Of a stretch of DNA of 64,000 bases, positions 13,229 through 25,200 are shown in pieces. The notes below the pieces were generated by a model. That model was not told the DNA's origin and ran no database searches. It saw only the letters and a program-made list of their open reading frames with translations. A program made the position numbers and the translations under genes. Position 1 is the first letter of the stretch; every line of letters starts with the position of its first letter. Source of the stretch: Apostichopus japonicus (lineage: Eukaryota > Echinodermata > Holothuroidea > Aspidochirotida > Stichopodidae); the NCBI RefSeq assembly GCF_037975245.1, contig NC_092583.1, positions 537,764 through 601,763 of the forward strand, read 5' to 3'.

Positions 13229-16200
13229 CTAAACAGTGAATAGTAATGAGATGAGCCCGGATACTTCTGCTAAAAAGCATCAAGAACTTTTCATAAATGA
13301 GACAATTTCACAATATGTTGGAAAGAGATGGAATAAAGCTATATACTTCCCACCAAACTCTCCTCATCGCCCCGAACAGAAATGTCTTGTTCGGCCTACC
13401 AAAGAAGACCGTCACACCACTAAATAACAGAAGACTACTGGTCATAGTTTTATTTCAATCAAAAATAATCTTGTGTCCAAAATATTTATTGACTTTCTCT
13501 TATTTTCTGTGTCATTTTTAGAAGGGAACACAAACCCAACCATGATTTTTGGCCTACAGGAGAGCGATAATCTGTGAAGAACAACTCTCAAATTCACCAA
13601 AGAATTTATTTTTTCCGGTTTGGCAGTTTTAAAGGTTGTGGTGTCTGGGAGCTATCATTTGTAATCTAAAGCCTTTTACTTTCTCTTTGTTGTTTTTCTT
13701 TTCATATTTTCAAGGTAGAATGTTTACCAGTGTTGGCAGTAAAACCAATGCCATCATTGGGTCATGTTAGTTAAAAGGTTCAATATTTTACATTCATCAT
13801 TTTCAAAACTCATCTCCATTACAGAATATTGCATTAAATAAAGATATAACCATAAACAACTGAAACACATGAAGACTTGATGATGTCATAGTTGGACTTG
13901 ATCAAGTCTTCAGCCTTGTGCGTGAAAAACATGAATCTGTGATATCTCCCAAATTATCTCTATCACATCAATCAATGATTTTGGTTGAGTTTGTGTCTCC
14001 TGGCTGGAGGGTGGGGTGAAGGAGGGGGGGGAGTTCTTAAAGACAGTTATCCTTATTACAGAGACCAATAATGATGGTTGATTTTGTGTCTCTTGGCTGG
14101 AGGGTGAGTTGAAGGGGGGGAGTTCTTTGTGACAGTTATCTCTATCACACAGACCAACGATGAGGGTTGGGTGTGTGCCTCCTGGCTGGAGGGTGGGGTG
14201 AGGAGGGGGGGGAGTTGTTCATGACAGTTATCTCTATAACACAGATCAATGATGATGGTTGAGTTTGTGCCTCCTGGCTAGAGGGTGGGGTGAAGGGGGG
14301 GGGGAGTTCTTCCTGACATTTATCTCTATCACACAGATCAATGATGATGGTTGGGTGTGTGCTTCCTTTAATCTAATGCTGCTTGTATATATCTTCCTAA
14401 ATAATTGTGCTCCAAATCACATTGCTGATCACCTTGTCAAATATCATCCCACTCGAAATCTTAATTTCTGTAATTTGGCTCTCATAAAAGAGGACAAAGC
14501 AAGTTGGATTGAAGGGGTGGGGAGGTGGGGGTGCCTTTTAATGCATGAAGTGCCATGTTTTTGGACGAAATAGAAGTTTTCTCTGTATGTCATCCATAAC
14601 TCAAATGCATTTCTATCAATCCTATTCCTTAATTTTAATGCTTTTTAACGTGCATCCTCTTACCTGAAAGCGGGGGTAAGTTGCTACCCCTCTGAGGGCC
14701 ACCGGTGAGTGGTGGCAGATCTCCTAGGGGTCCTTTCGGTGAGATCACAGGTGTTTCCTCTTCATTCTGTTGACTGAATGGGTTTGTAGCATGGGATACT
14801 GAGCCAGACTTGTTGTTTGCTGGAGTGGGTGTAGTTTCACTATAAGGACATAACAGACAGATCATAATGTCATACAGAGTATTGTAATAATATTTAGCAT
14901 TCATAAAAAAAATATAGGTAACTAACATCAGTTTGTTTATTAGTAGATTATCAAGCACAATATTAAAATACCATTTCATGATAAAAAAAAAACACCCACC
15001 TGCTTCTGGACTTTTTAGGTTCATCAGCAAAGTCCCTGGATACACCAGATGGAGGTCTGGTAACTGCATTTAACCCACTTGCCTTTCTCTCTCCTGAAAA
15101 AGAAAATTCTTATTTGAGTTTGATTCTCCCATCCATCCAAAATCATATGTTGACTCACAAGGATTGAACTATCCCTCTCCATCCTATTTCAATGATTATA
15201 GTTTCTAGAAATAGTAAACCCAATGATTCCCATTTCTCACTTAACCTATATTCCCATTTCACTGTTTGCCATGGTACAAACAGTAACACTTCTCACCAAC
15301 TCTCTACCTTACCATTAGTTCCCAGGACAATGTTTGAGTTTGTAGAAACAGTAAACCCTCTCACCATTTCTCTTACCCTTGTTCCCATTTCACTGTTTTA
15401 GGTTGTTACAAACAGTAAACCCTCTCCCCATCTCTCTACCTTACCTTTGCTTGGACTTAGTGTTTTGGGTTGTTATAACCAGGTAACCCCTCTCCATATC
15501 TTTCTACCTTACCCTTGCTTGGTGTTCAGTGTTTTGGGTTGTTATAACCAGGTAACCCCTCCCCCCATCTCTCTACCTTACCCCAGTGTTTTGGGTTGTT
15601 ACAACCAGGTAACCCCTCTCCCCATCTCTCTACCTTACCCTTGCTTGGAGTTGTTATAAGCAGGTAACCCCTCTCCCCATCTCTCTACCTTACCATTGCT
15701 TGGACTGCAGTGTTTGGGTTGTTATAACCAGGTAACCCCTCTCCATATCTCTCTACCTTACCCTTGCTTGGAGTTCAGTGTTTGGGTTGTTATAACCAGG
15801 TAACCCCTCTCCATATCTTTCTACCTTACCCTTGCTTGGTGTTCAGTGTTTTGGGTTGTTATAACCAGGTAACCCCTCCCCCCATCTCTCTACCTTACCC
15901 CAGTGTTTTGGGTTGTTATAACCAGGTAACCCCTCTCCCCATCTCTCTACCTTACCCTTGCTTGGAGTTGTTATAACCAGGTAACCCCTCTCCCCATCTC
16001 TCTACCTTACCCCAGTGTTTTGGGTTGTTATAACCAAGTAACCCCTCTCACCATCTCTCTACCTTACCCCAGTGTTTTGGGTTGTTATAACCAGGTAACC
16101 CCTCTCCCCATCTCTCTACCTTACCCTTGCTTGGAGTTCAGTGTTTGGGTTGTTATAACGATGTAGCCCCCTCTCCCCATCTCACTACCTTACCATTGCT

Positions 16201-19200
16201 TGGACTGCAGTGTTTGGGTTGTTATAACCAGGTAACCCCTCCCCCCATCTCTCTACCTTACCCCAGTGTTTTGGGTTGTTATAACCAGGTAACCCCTCTC
16301 CCCATCTCTCTACCTTACCCTTGCTTGGAGTTGTTATAACCAGGTAACCCCTCTCCCCATCTCTCTACCTTACCCCAGTGTTTTGGGTTGTTATAACCAA
16401 GTAACCCCTCTCCCCATCTCTCTACCTTACCCCAGTGTTTTGGGTTGTTATAACCAGGTAACCCCTCTCCCCATCTCTCTACCTTACCCTTGCTTGGAGT
16501 TCAGTGTTTGGGTTGTTATAACGATGTATCCCCCTCTCCCCATCTCACTACCTTACCATTGCTTGGACTGCAGTGTTTGGGTTGTTATAACCAGGTAACC
16601 CCTCTCCCCATCTCTCTACCTTACCCTTGCTTGGAGTTCAGTGTTTGGGTTGTTATAACCAGGTAGCCCCCTCTCCCCATCTCTCTACCTTACCCTTGCT
16701 TGGAGTTCAGTGTTTGGGTTGTTATAACCAGGTAGCCCCCTCTCCATATCTCACTACCTTACCATTGCTTGGACTGCAGTGTTTGGGTTGTTATAACCAG
16801 GTAACCCCTCTCCCCATCTCTCTACCTTACCCTTGCTTGGAGTTCAGTGTTTGGGTTGTTATAACCAGGTAACCCCCTCTCCATATCTCACTACCTTACC
16901 ATTGCTTGGACTGCAGTGTTTGGGTTGTTATAACCAGGTAACCCCTCTCCATATCTTTCTACCTTACCCTTGCTTGGTGTTCAGTGTTTTGGGTTGTTAT
17001 AACCAGGTAACCCCTCCCCCCATCTCTCTACCTTACCCCAGTGTTTTGGGTTGTTATAACCAGGTAACCCCTCTCCCCATCTCTCTACCTTACCCTTGCT
17101 TGGAGTTGTTATAACCAGGTAACCCCTCTCCCCATCTCTCTACCTTACCCCAGTGTTTTGGGTTGTTATAACCAGGTAACCCCTCTCCCCATCTCTCTAC
17201 CTTACCCTTGCTTGGAGTTCAGTGTTTGGGTTGTTATAACCAGGTAGCCCCCTCTCCCCATCTCTCTACCTTACCATTGCTTGGACTGCAGTGTTTGGGT
17301 TGTTATAACCAGGTAGCCCCCTCTCCATATCTCACTACCTTACCCTTGCTTGGAGTTCAGTGTTTGGGTTGTTATAACCAGGTAACCCCTCTCCCCATCT
17401 CTCTACCTTACCCTTGCTTGGAGTTCAGTGTTTGGGTTGTAATAACCAGGTAACCCCTCTCCCCATCTCTCTACCTTATCCTTGCTTGGAGTTCAGTGTT
17501 TGGGTTTTTATAACCAGGTAGCCCCCTCTCCCCATCTCTCTACCTTACCCTTGCTTGGAGTTCAGTGTTTGGGTTGTTATAACCAGGTAACCCCTCTCCC
17601 CATCTCTCTACCTTACCCTTGCTTGGAGTTCAGTGTTTGGGTTGTTATAACCAGGTAACCCCTCTCCCCATCTCTCTACCTTACCCTTGCTTGGAGTTCA
17701 GTGTTTGGGTTTTTATAACCAGGTAGCCCCCTCTCCCCATCTCTCTACCTTACCCTTGCTTGGAGTTCAGTGTTTGGGTTTTTATAACCAGGTAGCCCCT
17801 CTCCATATCTCACTACCTTACCCTTGCTTGGAGTTCAGTGTTTGGGTTTTTATAACCAGGTAACCCCTCTCCCCATCTCTCTACCTTACCCTTGCTTGGA
17901 GTTCAGTGTTTGGGTTGTTATAACCAGGTAGCCCCCTCTCCATATCTCACTACCTTACCCCAGTGTTTTGGGTTGTTATAACCAGGTAACCCCTCTCCCC
18001 ATCTCTCTACCTTACCCTTGCTTGGAGTTCAGTGTTTGGGTTGTTATAACCAGGTAACCCCTCTCCCCATCTCTCTACCTTACCCTTGCTTGGAGTTCAG
18101 TGTTTGGGTTGTTATAACCAGGTAACCCCCTCTCCATATCTCACTACCTTACCATTGCTTGGAGTTCAGTGTTTGGGTTGTTATAACCAGGTAACCCCAT
18201 CTCCATATCTGACTACCTTACCATTGCTTGGACTGCAGTGTTTGGGTTGTTATAACGATGTAGCCCCCTCTCCCCATCTCTCTACCTTACCTTTGCTTGG
18301 ACTGCAGTGTTTGGGTTGTTATAACGATGTAGCCCCCTCTCCCCATCTCTCTACCTTACCTTTGCTTGGACTGCAGTGTTTGGGTTGTTATAACGATGTA
18401 GCCCCCTCTCCATATCCTTCTACCTTACCTGGCTGTTGTCCTTCAAGGAACAGTCTTCCCCCTTTCGAGAGTCTGTCGGTCATTAATGTGATGTGTTTCT
18501 TTAGTTTGGAGCCCTCTGACGGCATCTCCAACTCTCCCGGGTTCACCATCTGATCTTTTGAGGTTTTAGCCAAGCAAGTCCTTAGAAGGTGACTTATGGA
18601 TGCATCAACAGTTTCTTCCCATCCCTAAAGCAAAAGTAATATAACAAAGTTGTATTTATCTTTGCAGGTGACATATGGAGGCATCAACAGTTTCTTGCCA
18701 TCCCTAAAGCAGAAGACAAAAGCAGAAGTGGGACTATTCCGGGTAGCTTCCAAAGAGGTGGGTCTAGGCCGACTACCTTTGAAAGATGTGGGTCTAGGCT
18801 AGATACAATCAAAAGAGATGGTTCTAGGCAAGACAACATCAAAAGAGGTGGTTCTAGGCTAGGTAGCACCTAATAGGTAGGCTTATACTAGGTACCTTCT
18901 ATTGATGTGGGTCTAGGCTAGGTACAATCTAATAGGTAGGCTTATACTAGGTACCTTCTATAGATGTGGGTCTAGGCTAGGTACAGTCTAAAGGGTTGGG
19001 GATAGGCTAGGCATCATCGACAGAGATGGGTTTCTGCTAGGTACCTTCTACATGTGAGTCTAGGTTGGGTACCTTCTAGAGGTGAGTCTAGGTTGGGTAC
19101 CTTCTAGACGTGAGTCTAGGTTGGGTACCCTCTAGATGTGAGTCTTGGGTACCATTCAAGATGCAAAGAGCCCCTCCATACTTAATGACATGTTTTTTTA

Positions 19201-22200
19201 CTTTTCTTACCAACAAAGTAAATTGAAGACCAACCAACCTGTTCAGCATCAGTGTGGACATCTGGTGTCAGACTTGCGCTAAGTATATCAGATTCTGTTG
19301 AAGTCAGGCGATGCTGTACACCAATAAGAGTAGTTATGAGGCGTGTGGCAGCGCTAAGCCCCATGGAACACCTTACTAGAGCAGCCTGGTTCTCATCAAC
19401 TCCCTCCGCTAACTTTAAAATCTTAACAGAAAAGAAACCAACAAAGGAATTATTGGTTAGAGGAAAGTTGGCAAAGACACTTTCTTGAGAGGTAGAAAAC
19501 AGTTTCCATACATAGCCTTCTCTGATCTGTCTTATTATATCATTGCATCATTAGTTGTGCATAGTTTAATCATAACTGCCGATAGGTGACATAGGCAATC
19601 AAAACCTGGGCCAAACACTCCGCAGAAATAATCCCCTAGACAATAATGCTGTGACTGTGTAATCATATCATAATAATCGTATCATATCTTGCTTTTTGTG
19701 TGTGAAAGGAAAGAACTCAACATTCAAATATATTCTCAGATTGGAACTCTTGTAATCAAACTAAACATTGACTAGGACCTAACCATGTATTTTTGTAAGT
19801 GAAATGCTGTCAATCTAACTAACACATCACAAGTCGTTTCATCTCTTGTTGTTCATCTCACCTGTCTGTAAGTGCCATCTAGTAGAGTATCCAAGTTTGC
19901 CAGAGGTGCAGGAGTTTTATCCTTGAACCTTGTCAAGAGCCGTCTCTGGATTGCTCGGAATTGCTTTGCTCTTTGGTCCAGCAGTTCCTTATACCGATCT
20001 GCTTGTTGCCTCAACTAAAGACCAACCAAAAGAAAATCCAATTTAAAGTTACTCCAACTATTTGAAGGTTAGATATGTGAAAGTAACATGATCAGGAATT
20101 CAATCTTGGCCATGGCCTGGAGTAAGGAAGAAGAATCGGGTTGTCAATGCTTATAAAACCAGGAATGTTTGTGATAATAATCAGCTTTACGTAAAAGACT
20201 AGTAACATATAAAACAGTAACTTACAACGATAATTCATTCACTCCAGGTTAAGCAAATACTGCTTAACCTTCCCCCTCCCCCCTCCCCTTCCCGACCCAC
20301 AATATAGTTTATACTCCTGTATTTTGCCTTGCATGGAAGGATACCTTACAAGCTCTAGTATGAGTGTTTTTTACCTCCAAATGGGTCTCAATCAGATCAA
20401 AGTATTCTTGTAGCGGGAGGAGACTGGAGTAAGACCATTCAAAGTCCTTGACTCCAGACTGGGATTGATATTTTTCCAGTCTATCCATAAACTCCTCCAT
20501 GATTGGCCAGATAGCTTCAAACGTATCACTCTGTAATCTGTAACGCTCTGAAGAAATGGATAACAGTTTCTTGATAACACTATAGTGGTGATTAGTACAT
20601 TATTACATAGAAGGGATACATACACTATCAGTCATTATTACACAGTAGATTTAGTATAGTGGGAGTCTGTACATTATTACATAGTGGGGATAAGTACACT
20701 ATCACATAGTGGAGGTCAAGCCATTATGACACAGTGGATTTAGTACATTATTACATAGCGGGAGTCTGTACATTATTACATAGTGGGGATCAGTACATTA
20801 TAACACATTTGGATCAGTACATTATTACATAGTAGGGATAAGTACACTATCACATAGTGGAGGTCAAGCCATTATGACACAGTGGATTTAGTACATTATT
20901 ACATAGCGGGAGTCTGTACATTATTACATAGTGGGGATTAGTACATTATAACACATTTGGATTAGTACATCATTACATAGTAGGGATAAGTACACTATCA
21001 CATAGTGGAGGTCAAGCCATTATGACACAGTGGATTTAGTACATTATTACATAGCGGGAGTTTGTACATTATTACATAGTGGGGATTAGTACATTATAAC
21101 ACATTTGGATCAGTACATTATTACATAGTAGGGATAAGTACACTATCACATAGTGGAGGTCAAGCCATTATGACACAGTGGATTTAGTACATTATTACAT
21201 AGCGGGAGTCTGTACATTATTACATAGTGGGGATTAGTACATTATAACACATTTGGATTAGTACATTATCACATAGTAGGGATAAGTACACTATCACATA
21301 GTGGAGGTCAAGCCATTATGACACAGTGGATTTAGTACATTATTACAGTGTGGGGATCAGTACATTATAACACATTTGGATCAGTACATTATCACATAGT
21401 AGGGATAAGTACACTATCACATAGTGGAGGTCAAGCCATTATGACACAGTGGATTTAGTACATTATTACATAGCGGGAGTCTGTACATTATTACATAATG
21501 GGGATTAGTACATTATAACACATTTGGATTAGTACATCATTACATAGTAGGGATAAGTACACTATTACATAGTGGTGGTCAAGTCATTATGACACAGTGG
21601 ATTTAGTACATTATTACATAGCAGGAGCCTGTACATTATAACATAGTGGGATCAGTACACTATAACATAGTGGGGATCAGTACATTATAACATAGCAGGG
21701 ATAAGTACACTATCACATAGTGGTGGTCAAGTCATTATTACAAAGTAGATTTGGTACATTATTACAGTGTGGGGATCAGTCCATTATAACATATTGGGAT
21801 CAGTACACTATAACACAGTGGGGATCAGTATATTAATACATATTGGGATCAGTACGTTATAACATAGCAGTGGTCTGTACATCATTACATAGCAGGGGTT
21901 AGTTCATTATTCCATACGGGGGGGGGGGGGGTGGTCCTTGAATTGGGCTAATTGAATGTGTAACTTACGTGATGATTTAGATGACAATAATGTCACCATG
22001 GGACCTCCTAGGATCCGGAAACCAACAGCATTCTCAGAGCCAGCCCCATCTCCGGTTATATAATCTGCAATGATAGATACCAAGGTAAGTGAACAAAGTA
22101 ACTATGCTCCATCTCCACCCCCCCCCCCCCCACCCACCACTCTACATATGGCACCAAGAGCCAGGTCTGGTGACAATTCGTATTGAGTATTTGATGAAGA

Positions 22201-25200
22201 TACGGTGCTCTTCATCCATTATTTCCCTTCGCCCTCTAATTGACCCTGGCCCTAGTCTGTTGAACCCCTCTCATCAGGCCTGTTCCATCCCATCTGCCTC
22301 TCTTTCCCTTAACTAATGTATGAACTACATTCCCTTAACTAATTGTATATATTGAAGAAAACTAACCTGGAAAGAGAGTTTGTAGGTTAACACATATCCA
22401 TTATTTCCCTACGCCCCCTAATTGACCCTGGGCCCTAGCCCACAACACCCCTTCTCATCAGGTCTGTTCCATCCCATCTGGTTCTCTTTCCCTTAACTAA
22501 TGTATTAACTACATTCCCTTAACTAATTGTATATATTGTAGAAACCTTACCTGGAAAGAGAGTTTGTAGGTTAACACATATCCATTATTTCCCTACGCCC
22601 CCTAATTGACCCTGGGCCCTAGCCCACAACACCCCTTCTCATCAGGTGTGTTCCATTCCCATCTGGTTCTCTTTCCCTTAACTAATGTATATATTGTAGA
22701 AACCTTACCTGGAAAGAGAGTTTGTAGGTTAACACAGCTCTTGTTGTTGTCTAGAGTTAACTTGTAGGTAGAATTCTTGAGGGGGGCCACTGGTTTACAT
22801 ACAAGCTTTAAGGGTAGCTTGATATTGCACTGTATCACTCTCGGTGACCCTGGTAAAGGAAACAGAAAGGTGTTGGAAGGTCATCAAACATACCAATGTT
22901 ATACTACATGTTAAGTTGAAAGCTTGAAATATTCTGACCATCCACAAGAGAAAACACAACATGTACTGTATGTAAACTTTGCTAGTAAGAATCTTTAGTC
23001 AATGCATCAATCCTACCCAGATCCTCTTTGGAGGCTGATTCATGTAGTTTATATAAGGTCAAATACCACGAACAAAAGATGATCTTAAATAAAGTATCAT
23101 TTCTTTCACTTGGTTTATAACTGCAGCAGAATACACAGCTAGATAATACAGTAATTACATATACAACATACTTGTGAAGGAAGTGTTCTAGGAAGTCTTG
23201 GGGATTACATAAAATATGAACACACAATCAGAACAAATCAAAACAAACAATCAGAACACACAAACCAGAACAAATCAGATCACACAATCAGAACAAATGA
23301 GAACACACAATCAGTACAAATCAGAACACAGGGGTCGAATCTTAGAATATTTACCACTATTCCAGCGGAATAGTGGATTTGAAAATACACTATTCCGTCT
23401 CATTTTCCACTATTCCTTTGAAACTATAAAAAGAGAAAAAAGAACACAACAAATTATAGGTTGAGTATTATGTTGGTTTATTGAGAATCATATAAAGTGT
23501 TTTGAGGCAAGAAGGCAGGTAACCCAGGACGGAGGTTGTAAAATTTGAAAACGGCAGCTGTATTTAATCATCATCAGAATTATCTTCAGAACCAGAGTCA
23601 TCTTCGCTACTGGTCGTGCTGTCTTGAGTAGACCTCTGCCTTGGCTTGTATGGCTTATGCCATGGTCGTCTGGTCTTCAACGCACCCTTTAACCACAGAT
23701 CAATGGCAGCATTGGGGTCGTAGTCTGTGATTTCAGGGCCGTCTATGAATATGCGGAGGAGACTTGTGAGCATAACATCTTTCAGTCTGCTTCGCCAGTC
23801 TGTTTTCACATGTTTCATGTAGCTGAAGCCCCTCTCACATTCAGCAGATGTAGCTGGGAGTGACAGCAGCTACAATGTTTTGGTAGTTGGAGCAATCAAT
23901 TGTGCTGAGCACCTTTCCCCACTTCATTGTTTTAGTCTGTTGAAGTTCATGCTCTTCTTTGCCACCAAGGTTTGGGAAGCTGAAAATAATAAGGAAAACA
24001 TTAAGTGGCCTGTGCCCACAGACAATGCCATATAAACTTTCCATTATAAAACCATAGCAGTGACAAGGGCTGATCACAATGTATCACCTCAAAATGTTGG
24101 TAGTCCTGTTACTCTTTCAATTAGGTTGTGTGTAAGATATGGTGGATACTGAGTTCAACTCTGCAAAATACGACAGTTGGGTTTGGGATGGTTTGATAAA
24201 AGCAAAAACTGGTGAGGTGAGTGTTGCCGAGGCGAAGAGTGAGAACAATATCTTCTCTACAAGAGGAGCTGTGGACTGGAATGTTCTTTCCCAGGGTTGA
24301 ATGGAGTGGAGTCTATTGGAGGTACCAAGGTTTCAGGAAATTTACCAGGAACATTTTAGGTAATTGTAAATTTTACTATGGAAATCAGAGTGTGTGATGG
24401 ACTTGGTACAATTGGAAATTTGATTTATAGGCTTATATTTATTTATAGGCTTATATAAAGTGTAATACTTTGTTTAAGTAATTTGCTTCTATAAACAACA
24501 ATCTCAATTGGTGGCTCTCAGCATAAAGCAGGTACATTTATCACAATAAAAATATTAAATTCCTTTTAAAATTTAGAGCTGGTTCAGTTAGCTTAAGGTG
24601 AATGGTTTCTGCAAACTATAGGCCTAGCACCTACCGATTATAGATGTCCTTCTTTAAGGCCAGCCACTCTAGTTCAACAGCATCCACAACCACATCTTTG
24701 GATTGCAGCATTTTCTCAAAGAAATCAACAATATGCTGTAAATTGTCATCTCCGTACTCTGAAAAATAAATTATTTTGTTCTGTAAAGTTAATCTTCTAC
24801 TTGTAAAATATCGATAATGTTTATATATATATATATCTCTCTCTCTCTGTAGGTGCAGAGTCTGGAAGAGAAATTGGTGATCAAGACTGGGCCCTTCAGT
24901 CACTTCTGTTTAGAGCTGAGCGCATAAACTTGTTGTTACTTAAGCATTATGTATAACAATGTCGTGATAAATCATATTAATGAAATTGATTTTTTTTTTA
25001 ACAGATAAATAACTTCTTTAATAAATATTCTTATTGACGATCTAATTTATCTTTACAATATGGTAAATTTGTTTAGGAATAAGATGTGTAGGGTACCTTT
25101 CATTTCATCTTTAGGTGGCCAGCACTTGAAATTGAGGAAGCCCATGTGAGCAATGATTTCAGCATCAGTTCCAAGTCTGTCATCCAGTTTCTCTTTCACA

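Noticed and set aside
15447-18553. Repeat protein encoded by the 68-bp array (70-155 codons)
   Set aside because: The frames start and stop with the repeat and are antisense to BBS9. The array is explained as intronic minisatellite.
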